Of a stretch of 64,000 nucleotides of DNA, positions 48,801-60,037 are shown piece by piece. Position numbers and translations under genes: made by a program. The notes beneath the pieces were generated by a model. That model was not told the DNA's origin, ran no database searches, and was given only the letters and a program-made list of their open reading frames with translations. Source of the stretch: Narthecium ossifragum (Eukaryota; Streptophyta; Magnoliopsida; Dioscoreales; Nartheciaceae); contig OY986964.1 of assembly GCA_963920575.1 (NCBI GenBank), positions 35,571,825 through 35,635,824 on the forward strand. The letters run 5' to 3'. The stretch's first letter is position 1; each line of letters opens with the position of its first letter.

Positions 48801-49977
48801 AAGGATGGTCATGACCTCCATAGTCTTGTATAATTAAAGGCAATCTACCCAGCCAAACATCAGTGACGAGCGAAATAATAGTTTTTTTTATGGTCCTAAA
48901 ATCTTAATTATGAGAATACATGTGACTAGTGTTGGCCGTGGCACCCCTCTCTCTACTAACTATCTCCCTCCACAAGCCTTAATAATTAAACACACAATCA
49001 ATGTAAAGAATTATTAATTCTCATTATAAATCTTTGATTTAATTATCAAGAAAAAAACATAAAAAAGGAGGGAAATCGTATCAATTTTTTCTTTTTTATT
49101 CCATGGGTGAAAAATAATGACATTGGAATATTACAAGTCACGTGCAAAGAACCGCGGAGGTGAGGAACCCCTTCCTTCCGGATGGATCATGGTGTCGTTC
49201 GTGTAGTTCAAATTGTTGATGTACCGTAACTTCCGTCAGGTGAAACTCCAATACCCATAAACTCGTGGGCAAACTTTCAAGGGGAGAAAAAACCCTGTAA
49301 TCTAAATTTACTGATCAGGCAAATATTAGTAACACATCAAAAATATATTAACAGTTTCTTAAAAGATTAAGCACAACTAAACACGGGGAATACCATTTCA
49401 AGAAAAGATCATCATCTAGCTCACCTAATTTAATAGTCCAAAGCCCATGAAACGCTAATAAAAAATAATAAAAAAAGGTAATAGGCATGCAGAGAGAATC
49501 AAATGTAAAATAAGATTTGTATATGCAGTTTTTCAAACGCAACTCATCATCAATTCTTTATCTCCTTCATTAGCTTCCAACTCTTGCGGTACTGCTGCTT
49601 GTTTGACCTTGCTTCGCCATGACTACTTCTTGGATCCTGCAGCTAGCCCTCCTCCCTAAACCTCATCTCAAACTTATAGAACTCCTTCAAGATGCTCCTC
49701 ACCTTGCAGACTGAATTCGTCTCTGACTAAATTAAAATAATTGATCACATTCTTTTATAGAAAAAAGAATAATTGATCACCCAAAGATATTTTGGTAATT
49801 ATTTATTGAAGAAGGTAGTATAATTGAAGAAAAATCAAAAGACATATATATGCCTGTATCTTACACCCAACGGTAAGGATTTGTGTACATGGGTACATCC
49901 CATGTACACAAATCATTTTTGTACACTTTACTCTCGAGGCAAGCGAGAGAGAGAGAGAGTGAGAGAGAGTTGAGAGT
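48801..49977. other. spacer and promoter of the first UGT85 gene
   Basis: AT-rich sequence without supported genes. An actagt-family repeat fragment lies near 48,927-48,970. A perfect 16-bp hairpin (49,878-49,914) and a GA-rich leader (49,943-49,970) precede the UGT start. Confidence 0.45.
49878..49914. repeat. perfect 16-bp inverted repeat upstream of UGT85 copy 1
   Basis: The arm GATTTGTGTACATGGG and its exact inverse CCCATGTACACAAATC are separated by five bases. The repeat ends 64 bp before the ATG, so it lies in the leader or core promoter. The function is unknown. Confidence 0.85.
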
Positions 49978-49978
49978 G

Positions 49979-51554
49979 ATGGATTCGATAGGAGCAGAGA
50001 AGCCTCATGCTGTGTGCGTGCCATATCCAGCACAAGGCCATCTCACTCCGATGATGCAGCTCGCCAAGATCCTCCACTCCAGAGGCTTCCACGTCACCTT
50101 CGTCAACACCGAATACAACCGCCGCCGCCTCCTCAAGTCTCGCGGCCCTGCCGCCCTCCGAGGCCTCGACGGCTTCCGCTTCGATGCCATCCCGGACGGC
50201 CTCCCCCAGTCCGACGACGACGCCGACCGGACCCAAGACATCACCTCTCTCACAGACTCTCTGACGAAGAACGCTCTCGCCCCATTCCGCCATCTCATAA
50301 CTAGGCTCAATGATCCGTTGTCCGGCGTTCCTCCGGTGTCTTGTATCATCTCCGACGGAATCATGAGCTTCACGTTGGATGCGGCGGAGGAGTTCCACAT
50401 CCCAGAGGTGATGCTCTGGACTACGGCCGCCTGCACCGTCATGTGCTACCTCCAATACCAGCAGCTGATAGACAGAGGATTGACACCTCTCAAGAGTACT
50501 GATTTCTACAATTCACAACCACTCTTCTAAAATCTTAATTCCTTTTTCTGTCACCTGAAATCTATATATATATATATATATATATATATTAGGTGAGTGT
50601 GATCTTACAAATGGTTATCTCGATACAACAATCGCCGATGGGATTCCGGGGATGAAGAACATGCGGCTGAGAGACTTTCCAAGCTTCGTTAGGACTACTG
50701 ATGCCAATGACATCCTGCTCAACAGCTTGAACCACGACGCCCAGCAAGCCTCGAGGGCGAGGGCGATCGTCTTGAACACCTTCGATGACTTGGAGCGTCC
50801 GGTGTTGGAGGCGATGAGATCGATGTCGATACTCCCGCCTATCTACACCATTGGTCCACTGTCCTTGCTGGCCAAGCACACGCACATGATGCCGGAGGGT
50901 AGTACTCCATTGTCTTCGTCCCTGAGTTCTAGCCTGTGGGTAGAAGACGCCAGCTGCTTAGAATGGTTGGATTCAAAGGCACCGGCGTCGGTGGTGTACG
51001 TAAACTTCGGGAGCATTGCAGTCATGACGCATGAGCAGATGATAGAGTTCGCGTGGGGTTTGGCGAGCAGCAACTATGACTTCTTCTGGGTCGTCCGATC
51101 GGATCTTGTGAAAGGCGCCGGCGGACTCATTTTTCCGCCGGAATTCTTGGTGGAGATTGAAAAGAGGGGATTGCTGGGAAGCTGGTGCGACCAGGATGCG
51201 GTGCTTGGACACCCGACCATTGGTGGGTTTCTGACACATAGTGGGTGGAACTCGACCCTTGAGAGCTTGAGCAGCGGCGTGCCCATGATGTCCTGGCCTT
51301 TCTTCTCTGACCAGCCGACCAACTGCCGCTACGTATGCACGGAGTGGGGCGTGGGCATGGAGATCAACGGCGACGTGAAGAGGGAGGAGGTGGAGGGGCT
51401 GGTGAGGGAGCTCATGGGAGGACAGAAGGGGATAGAGATGAGAAGCAAGGCTTCGGAGTGGAAGAAGAGTGCTATTAGAGCAGCTGAAGAAGGTGGTCCT
51501 TCTATGGCCAATCTGGATAAATTAGTTAACCAAGTACTTCTCTCTAGAAATTAG
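49979..51554 (+). CDS. UGT85-family UDP-glycosyltransferase, copy 1
   Basis: Two exons, 49,979-50,495 and 50,593-51,554, total 1,479 bp (492 residues), with a phase-1 GT-AG intron at the position shared with copy 2. It is a cytosolic GT1 enzyme that transfers sugar from a UDP-sugar to a small acceptor. The catalytic His is His21 in PYPAQGH. The acceptor-side Asp is likely in [16 protein letters not shown]. The PSPG box runs from Trp370 to Gln413 (44 residues) and includes [25 protein letters not shown] and a final DQ. Two positions differ from the usual consensus: WCDQ where WCPQ is typical, and HSGWNS for HCGWNS. The UGT85 subfamily includes enzymes acting on cyanohydrins, terpenoids and cytokinins; the substrate here cannot be read from the sequence. 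A GA-rich leader abuts the ATG. The intron contains a (TA)n tract ending near the acceptor. Confidence 0.93.
50568..50590. repeat. (TA)n tract at the UGT85 copy 1 intron end
   Basis: A TA run of about 12 units reaches the 3' splice site tattag at 50,591-50,592, replacing the usual pyrimidine tract. Copy 2 has a normal taatttttag acceptor at the same place. Confidence 0.85.
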
Positions 51555-51881
51555 TACTGATCATATATATCAGCTGGTGTTATACCTATGATTGAGCGTG
51601 CATATATATCTTTCTTGTGATAATTAAGTAGCTTATTAAGCCATGAAATTTCAGAGGCTTGCTTCTTTTTTACATATTTCCTGCTTGATTAGGCTTGATC
51701 TCCTACAATCTATGAGAATAATTAGCTGTATGATTTCTATATTCATTCGAGTTTGAAAGGTTCATGAAGGTGTTGGGCAAATTAACTAGCTATCGTCGCA
51801 TTGTAAAGTTAATTGCACGAGAATATTTTCCTAATTAAGATCACTTTCATGCAAGAAAGTAATCTCATCCTTATCTCGTAT

Positions 51882-54800
51882 AGTGCTGGAATTCTATGCA
51901 GTTAATTCAGAAGATGAGATAAAACTAATAGAGAGATTGAACTCGAGGTGGCGCAGGGTAAACGTGAGCCTCTCTATGAGAGAGACAACCAGATTTCTCA
52001 AAGGGGAGAAAACAAAACCCTAATTCTCATTCATCCAAAAACTGGTTTTACAAACCCTAAGGCCTCCTTTTATAGGTTTAAGGAAAGACCAGACCAACTC
52101 AAACATGGACTCAAACATCATTATCCTAATCCAAGTATTAAACCCAGAATTCAAATATGAAAAACCTACTAGAAATAGGAAATTTGCCAAAAATAGAAAC
52201 TGATAAAACTGCTTAAAAAGAAAAGTTTTTCACTAAAACTGAAATTTAAGCCAAACGAAAAGGAATTTGGAGATTCAGAGGTCAAGGTCATGGAGAGATC
52301 TTTGATCTCCCATGATTCTTGACGGGCTCGTCGAGCCAGTCGTTTCGACTGGTCGCACGCCCCAATCGGACATCGTGGGCAAAAGTTATGCCCATCCGAC
52401 GGTCGGTGTGAGGACCCGTACCTCCAACGTGGTTTGACCGCGTCGGTCGAGGGTCTGGTTCTTTTAGTTTTGGGCTCGCTTGGCCTTGTTTTGCGATCCC
52501 CGCTGATCGTTGCCGCTCTAGGAGTAATTTGGTAAATTACCCTCGCGGAGTTGGTTCCACACACGCGTAACGCACACACGGCCTTATAATGATGGATGTG
52601 TTTGACTAGACCCATAGGAGTACTCTGAATCTGAAGACCGGGATTTGATCAAGTAGATCTAGATCTGAACGGTTGTGATCAAATTGATGATGATCGAATA
52701 GGGACTTAAGTAACCCGATTGTTTAATACCTAACCCTACTATTCATCCCCCCTTCCGCGAGAGCTGCTTGGGTCACGACACGATCGGCTGAGGAGAGGGA
52801 GAGATCGCGACCGGAGGTGAGAGTTCCGCGGCCGAAGAGGCGGCTGGAGAGGAGCTTGGCGACGGTGGCTGGGCTTTCTTCTTCAGCGACGACAAGCCTG
52901 GCAACTGCGGTGGAGACGGAGAGATCGACGGCGACGACAGAGAGCTCGACGATCGGCTGGAGAAGAGAAGATCTCGACGCTAAAGGTAGAGTTACTTCCC
53001 TAAACATGGTTTAGGACTCTACTAGATTAGTATAGGGATGATTTGAATGTTTGATAACATAGATTCCTTGGATGCTTTGTCGATCTCGTGGCCTATGATT
53101 GAGGTTTCTTCTTCCTTTTCTACTGCTGTAGTCTAGATCTTTGTATGCCGTTGGATTTCTGAAGAGGTTTCTCCTTTCTGTTCTTTGGTTTTTGGTTGAT
53201 CGACTGAATTCCTCCTCTTCCGGTGGGTTTTGATGAGAGTTTCCTTCCCTTCTTCTCTGGTTTTGTAGGATTTCTACCCTAACCCTTGGTTAGGCCTTAA
53301 GTATGCATCTATGCTATGTTTGCCCTGTTTTCCCGGTGAGGATATGTGTCGTTTTTCCCTTGGTTTTCCGACGATGCTTGATTGGATTTCCACAGCATGC
53401 TTTGCTTCCGGCTCTGTTTTGTTTTCCTGCAGGCTTTGCTCTATTTTCCGGTTTGTTCCTACTCTGTTGTTCCGGCGTCCCCTTTCTTCTTTGTTCCCGG
53501 CGAGACTGGCCTTAATAATTCCTGCCATGCCTTGTTTCTCCTCTCTCCGATAGTGCTCTGTTCCACGTCTACTATTCCTCTTCTCCCTTGCCACTCGTTT
53601 TCTCTTCCCCTTCTGGCTGCTCGTGGATTTCAAAGATTAGTTTGATTCCTAGAAATTGTGAGATCTTGTTTGGTTGATCTATTGCCATTTTAGGATTTAT
53701 GAAGTTGGATTTCTATTGGTTTAAATTTCTTTAGCTCCTACCTTGATTGGTTTGTCAAGAGGTGATGGATTCTTAGTGGCCAAAACAGGGGTTGTTGTTA
53801 GCTAGTTCTTGGTCTATCTTTAGGAAATCCTTCCTTGTTAGCTTGATCGATGAGTTCCTTGCTGCGATTCTTTGCTGTGCTCCGGTTGTTTTCTCTGGTT
53901 GGTTTTGATTCACAACAATGGAAATGAGCTCATGCAAGGTGCCTGACGCTATGCATCGTGTGAATTCTAATGGGATTGATCTACTTTGCTATGTTGCATC
54001 TAGTCTTTGATTAATCCGTTGATTATTCTCTGTCGTTTATCTGGATCTTCTATTTTTTTTAGACTCCTTCTCATGCAACTGCTATGCTCTTACCATGATT
54101 CGTCTCTCTATTCATGCCATGCGTTGTTTCTGGTAGCGATGTTGTATTCATGTCTATGCCATACCTACGTTCTTTTCTGCCATGCTTGCCTGCTATAAGT
54201 GAGCTAAGACTGCTATGCTTCATCCTGTTTATGTCATGATGGGTGGATTAGCTTTGCATTTAAATTTGAAGTGAATGGTGTTGGAGGCTCATGAATAAAT
54301 CCTTTATAGTGCTCTATGTCTTTTCCCTCAATTAATTCCTATAATCTCATATCTATTATCTCAATTATACTTGCTTATATCATGTATAAGCCTAGGACCG
54401 GCGGTGTACCCGTTTATATTTCTTTGTGGGAATGTTTATATTTTACGGGCCGGTGGTGCCCTGTGAATTGGTTAGCTGGGGTTGTGCCCCATTGTACAAT
54501 TTCTGGCTGACAGCGGTGCATGCCGTCGTAATGCCAAAATTTCAATGGAATTGCGTGTTTGTTGTTTACGGCCTGTGTTGCTGTATTTGTATTAGATAAA
54601 TCTTTAATTGCTAGTTAGACCTTTATTTGATGTAGACCCATGCTATGCTTACCCTTCGACAAGCTTGACGCTTCGCCTAGCCCGTGTATGTTGTTTTGGC
54701 ATATTGTTGCATGCTTCTATTTATGTATTCATGTGTCTGAGCATTACATGCATCTGATTGCATTAGAGGCATTCAGGCTAGGTGGTAGGCGATGGTTTCG

Positions 54801-55922
54801 ATCGCCGATCCGGGGTTCTCGGGTAGCCCGGATCTAGCCCTAAGACTTGGGTTTTGGGTAGTCGAGGATTATGACGGAATTGTCATTAATGATTATGTTT
54901 GATATTATGGTATTTGAGGTGTAGAGGTCGTGTCGGGGTTCCAGAACGGTGTGCTATGTGAGCCTACGCACCATGCTGTGTCCTAACTCCGTTGTTATGT
55001 TTCCCCGTGCATGATGGATGAGGACGTGGTAGGCGGTGAGGTAGCGGTGATACACTCGCACTGTGTCCTAGCCCGTTGTACTCACCACCTTGTTTCGCCG
55101 ATGGGGTTGTGACCCTTGGGAAAGGGGCAGCGGTTGGTACAGGAGTTACCAACCCTGTGTCCGTGCCCTGGAGTAGGCCGTGGGCGTAGAGAGAGTTTTC
55201 CTTGACCCGTGATGAGACCCGACACCGTTGTAGTTTCCCTTCCTTTCTGTGCGACGTAGAGTAGAATCCTATTGGGCATTGTTGCTCACCCTACCTGGGC
55301 TGCATCGGCGATGCAGGTCGATACAGTTCCTTCTTTCAGGTGTTTTTTTAGAAGATGGCGCGGTATTACGAGGAGATTGAGGACCTGGAGCTTCGAGGAG
55401 TTTTTCTACAGATAATTTATAATTTTAATCAATGATGTACAAATTGATGTATAAATCGAGTTATAACATGATGTATTCGAGGATATGATTGTGTGATCTT
55501 TAATTCAATTGTATTTGAGAAAGGTTGTCATATTAATGATGTAGACATTTGAGAAGTGTATTAATTGGTTATTTACAATGGTACTATTACTCCTATTGAA
55601 ATTGTAAAATTGTACAGATTCCTTGCGCTATACTTATGAAGGGGATTCTATTGATAATTTTTGTATGAACTTGAGGGTTAAATTATTTAAATTCAAAACA
55701 GTTGTATATTTGTGCGCCTATTGATGATGTAAACAGGTTTAGGTGGCTCACATCTCGATCTGGATGGGTTTTCAGGATCGGGGCGTGACAGTCGGGGTCG
55801 TCCGGAGATCTGAGTCGGACGAATGGGGTCCGAATGCGTCCGGATCACCTCGAGAGCTGCTCCGGATCGGACTCGATTAGGTCCGGGCTTTGTCCTGCAT
55901 CACGAGGATTGAGTAATTGACA
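51882..55922 (-). mobile_element. Copia-type solo LTR (minus), split by a Gypsy solo LTR
   Basis: A 5-bp duplication, cgtat, lies at 51,877-51,881 and 55,923-55,927. Read on the minus strand, the element starts TGTCAATTAC and ends CCAGCACT. That is a TG..CT terminus, one of the known non-canonical LTR ends, mostly seen in Copia. Excluding the nested element, about 650 bp remain. A minus-strand TATA-like cctataaaagg is at about 52,068-52,078, followed downstream by R/U5-like sequence. There is no internal coding region, so it is a solo LTR. The ends are judged by eye. Confidence 0.6.
52407..55790 (+). mobile_element. 3.4-kb Gypsy-type solo LTR with 5-bp TSD
   Basis: It begins TGTGAGGACCCGTACC and ends ATCGGGGCGTGACA, canonical TG..CA termini of long plant Ty3/Gypsy LTRs. 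It is flanked by an exact 5-bp direct repeat, gtcgg, at 52,402-52,406 and 55,791-55,795. The 3,384 bp contain no gag, protease, reverse transcriptase or integrase frame, and no second LTR copy. The length suits the Tekay/Del-like or related clades with long LTRs; the clade is an inference. It sits inside the Copia-type LTR. Confidence 0.75.
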
Positions 55923-55927
55923 CGTAT

Positions 55928-57503
55928 CATGCATGGCTAGAATTGTTTGTCCCGTACGTCTTGGATTCAAAGCCACACAAGTAGACGAACACAGACACAC
56001 ACACACAAAAAAAAATGGAAAAGAAAAGAAAAGAAAGAGTGGCTTTTTGGATGCTTCCCTGAGAATGATGATAACCTTGTCTAGTGGATGGGATGCGTGC
56101 TGACCAGAAACAGATGTATCTACATGGCTGCTGGAAAGAACAGCACAAGAAGGAGCTGAGCTGAGTTGAATAAAGTCACTTAATCTGAAATAAAATTAAC
56201 TCCGTGCCAAACGAGGCATTCAAGTTTCGACCTTCTCTGTCCATCTCCGGTCGGTGGTCCACAGGCCCGTCTCTCTCATCTATTCAAGCCGTCTCTGCAC
56301 TGGTCTGCCTCACCAAGCTAAGCCACCGATGGCGGCGAGATTGTCGGAGGAGATGGCTCGGATCAGGCGGGGTTGTGAGAGAAGAGAGAGATCGGGAGCG
56401 AAAGAAATGAGATGAACTGGGGCCCGGATTGAGTAGTGATGGGTTGCTACGAAGGCAATAGTTGTGGGCCCATGGCAAAGGGATAAACTATATGGAAGCC
56501 CAATTGGAGTCACGGCATCAGCTGGGCTGCCGTCTGTTACACGGCATAACAAATCCAATCCAAACCCAACCCAACACGCTATTCATGAGCCATGCCCTGA
56601 GAAGCACGTCGGATCAAGCCACTTTTACTGGGGCCCAAGCGACCAAACCCGACCCAATCGAACTCCGCCCAATGGCCTCTGGGACCAGTGTGTAATCCTC
56701 GTTAGACTACAAAATTGATAGTTATCTCGCACTACAAGCCATTAATTAAGACATAAGAATTTAATACGGCGGCACATGGCCCTCTCTGATTCCAATTACT
56801 TAATCCCCTTCTTGCCAAATAAAATAATGGGGGGCGTTACAACCAACACCTTTGGGAAGACTTCCCACCAGCTTCGTGGCTGATTTTAGCGGTCAATGCT
56901 TTTGGGATTTCATACTCAGCCAGGATTAATCTTCTAAAAGCTCATTTTGTTGGCGGTATTGAATATGTTATAGGATTTCTTAACTTTTTAAAGGTTACTA
57001 TTATATCCTATCTTCAAGAGCTTGTTAAGCATCAAATTTCACCCGACAATCTTGATAATATCCTATTTTACACTATAAACATGGGAATCTTTTCATATTA
57101 TTGCCTCCAATTAACAGCCTAAATCATTATTAATTTTTTTAAAAAAATGACTTAAATGTCCCTTCCAATCTTTTATGTCATCAATGGACTCGGAATAATC
57201 CAGTCTAGATGCTGATCAAATGGCGCTGTCATTGGGCCCCATATTCTGGAACGGCGAATTTGAAATTCGTTTGCTTCCATACGTATTTCTTGGAAGACGG
57301 GTATTTTTTTATTAGATAAGCCAAATGGCTGAGTTACTTGGATTTATGTATTTTTTTTAATTGTGCTCCTCTCCAACTTTCCCTCTCAAAAAAAAAAAAA
57401 AACTTTCCCTCTCCTTCTTATCTAGCTATAGCTATATGAACCACCCAACATATATAGGTAGACATTATATCGATCTCAGGCTCATACATACAATTAAGTT
57501 GAG

Positions 57504-57534
<31 letters not shown>
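55928..57534. other. spacer and promoter of the second UGT85 gene
   Basis: No gene is supported; frames at 56,204-56,718 lack domains. A run of 15 A flanked by the repeated word aactttccctctc lies at 57,375-57,414. A (GA)n leader at 57,509-57,534 directly precedes the start codon. Confidence 0.45.
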
Positions 57535-57538
<4 letters not shown>

Positions 57539-59095
57539 GTTCCATAGGAGCTGGGAAGCCTCATGCAGTGTGCATACCATATCCGGCACAAGGCCATGTA
57601 ACTCCTATGATGAAGCTGGCCAAGATCCTCCACTGTAGAGGTTTCCACATCACTTTCGTCAACACTGTGTACAACCACCGCCGCCTCCTCCGGTCTCGCG
57701 GCCCTGCTGCCCTCCAAGGCCTAGATGACTTCCGTTTCGAGGCCATCCCCGACGGCCTACCCCAGTCTGAAGACGACGACCGGACCCAAGACATCCCCAG
57801 CCTCTGTGACTCCATAACCAAGAACATCCTCGCCCCGTTCCGCGATCTCATAATTAAGCTCAACGGCCCATCGTCTGGCGTTCCTCCGGTGTCGTGCATC
57901 GTCTCTGATGGTTGCATGAGCTTCACCTTGGATGCGGCGGAGGAGTTCGGCATCCCGGAGGCCTTGTTCTGGACTACGAGCGCCTGCGGCTTCATGTCCT
58001 ACATCCACTACCAGCAGCTCGTAGACAGAGGGCTGATACCTCTCAAGAGTAAGTTGTCATTCACAGCTCGTACGTATAAGTTCGTTGTTGTTTCTCCACC
58101 TAGCAAGCTAGCTTAAACTAGTTTCTAGTCACCTTTTAATTAAAACCTATTAATTTTTAGGTGAGAGTGATCTTACTAATGGATATCTTGACACTCAAAT
58201 CGACTGGATTCCTGGAATGAGCACCTTGCGCCTGAGAGACCTGCCAAGCTTTGTTAGGACCACAGATGCCAACGACAACATGCTCAGCTTCTGCATCCGC
58301 GAATCCCAGCGAGCCTCGAGGGGGACGGCGATCATCTTGAACACCTTTGATGACTTGGAACGTCCGGTGTTGGAGGCGATGAGATCGATACTCCCCCCCA
58401 TCTACACTATGGGTCCCCTTTCATTGCTCTCTCAGCGCATGATGGAGAGTTCTTTATCGTCTCTGAGCTCTAGCCTTTGGGTAGAAGACACCAGATGCTT
58501 AGACTGGCTGAATACAAAGGCACCGGCGTCGGTGGTGTACGTAAACTTCGGGAGCATTACTGTGATGACAAATGAGCAGATGATTGAGTTCGCGTGGGGG
58601 TTGGCGAATAGTAAGTACGAGTTTTTGTGGATCATCCGGCCGGATTTGGTGAAAGGTGACAGCTCCATTCTTCCACGGGAGTTCTTGGCCGAGACTGGAA
58701 AGAGGGGAATGCTCGCAACCTGGTGCAACCAGGAGGCAGTGCTCGAACACCCGGCAGTCGGGGGGTTTCTGACGCACAGTGGGTGGAACTCGACCCTTGA
58801 GAGCTTGAGCAGCGGCGTGCCAATGATCTCGTGGCCTTTCTTCGCCGAGCAGCAGACCAACTGCCGCTACGTATGCACGGAGTGGGGCGTGGGCATGGAG
58901 ATCGACAACAACGTGAAGAGGGCGGAGGTGGAAGGGCTGGTGAGGGAGCTCATGGGAGGACCGAAGGGAATGGAGATGAGAAACAAGGCTTTGGAGTGGA
59001 AGAAGAGTGCAATTAGCGCAGCTGAGGAAGGTGGTCCTTCTGTGATGAACATTGATAGGTTAATTAGTGATGTACTTCTCTCAAGGAAGCACTGA
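57535..59095 (+). CDS. UGT85-family UDP-glycosyltransferase, copy 2
   Basis: Two exons, 57,535-58,048 and 58,161-59,095, total 1,449 bp (482 residues), with the same phase-1 intron position as copy 1. The start chosen is the [13 protein letters not shown] methionine, matching copy 1 and the family. An upstream in-frame ATG would add a GA-encoded Glu-Arg repeat and is not credible. The catalytic His is in PYPAQGH. The PSPG box spans Trp359-Gln402 and reads WCNQ...[15 protein letters not shown]...[13 protein letters not shown]. Like copy 1, it lacks the usual Pro of WCPQ and has HSGWNS. The protein is closely similar to copy 1 throughout, with the clearest differences in the acceptor-side N-terminal half and in a shorter loop before SLWVED. 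The two genes are a tandem duplicate pair. The acceptor substrate is unknown. Confidence 0.93.
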
Positions 59096-59153
59096 TCATA
59101 TTTTTAGTTATACATGATGTAATATTTCCTATTTCCTATAGTTTTAGTTTTAT

Positions 59154-59227
59154 CTCTGAGCCGTGCATTCAGAGACTTGCTACTCTTTTCTCTGAGCCAT
59201 GCATTCAGAGACTTGCTACTCTTTTCT
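59154..59227. repeat. 37-bp tandem duplication in UGT85 copy 2 3' UTR
   Basis: The unit beginning tctctgagcc.tgcattcagag occurs twice in a row with one base difference, just downstream of the stop codon. Confidence 0.85.
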
Positions 59228-60037
59228 TTGCGATGTTATGGGTACGTTCTGCACTCAAAGCGGTGGTTCTTGTTCATTTTTGCTTTCTCCAGTTTTTATT
59301 TATTTATCCTCAGCCCCTTGGGCTTATCTAACAAAGAAAAGTCTGCCATATTCATTTGAGTTTGGATCTACGTTCGTCATGGAGAAGTTGACTCTAGGTA
59401 GCCAGTGAGCTGTTTGTGATGAGAGAGGGAGATAAGATAGCACATGTTGGCTATGTCTTGACCTGAAATAAAAAATAACATAAAGATTCGTGTAGATGCG
59501 TTATTGAAATGTGTATTGCACGTGATACTTTCTGTTAATAAGTTATCGAAATATGTACTGCATTGGTAAGTGAATTGACCGAGACTAACTACTACTCAAT
59601 TATATCCATTAATAAAGGTTTGGGCTGAACGTTTTATATCCATTAAAAAAGGTTTGGGCTGAAAGTTATCGAAATATGTGTTAAAATATGTATATTATGT
59701 ATATATGTGTGTATATATATATATATGGTGTGTGTATGATGTATTTATGTCATGTATCTATATGTGTACATAGTTGAATTTATAAATGTAATATAAGTGT
59801 ATTATATATAATATCATCACTTAATTCCGTAGACGTTTCTTCTACCTCCGTCAGCTGGTCAAAATAATCGGTCAAAGAAAAAAAAAATCTTATTTTTGAG
59901 AGGTCATGGAGGCTGCGTTCTTACTTCAAGTATAAGTGCTCAGTACTCAAACTAGTAGGTGCATGATTGGCCGAATAAACTAGCTCAGTACTCAAACTGA
60001 CGGCTCTGGGATTTTCAAAGCAAGTTAAAAAAAAAAA
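59228..60037. other. intergenic spacer
   Basis: AT-rich sequence. A short imperfect repeat of ggtttgggctgaa.gtt occurs near 59,617-59,665, and TATA/TGTA-rich simple sequence at 59,690-59,810. No gene is supported. Confidence 0.4.

Noticed and set aside
50005..50455. Long antisense frames over UGT85 exon 1 (and similar ones over copy 2)
   Set aside because: They are shadows of GC-biased codon use in the real plus-strand gene, and lack a family match.
57361..57534. Upstream in-frame ATG extending UGT85 copy 2 by 58 residues
   Set aside because: The extension is made of CT/GA-rich leader and has no counterpart in copy 1 or in the family; the [10 protein letters not shown] start is the conserved one.
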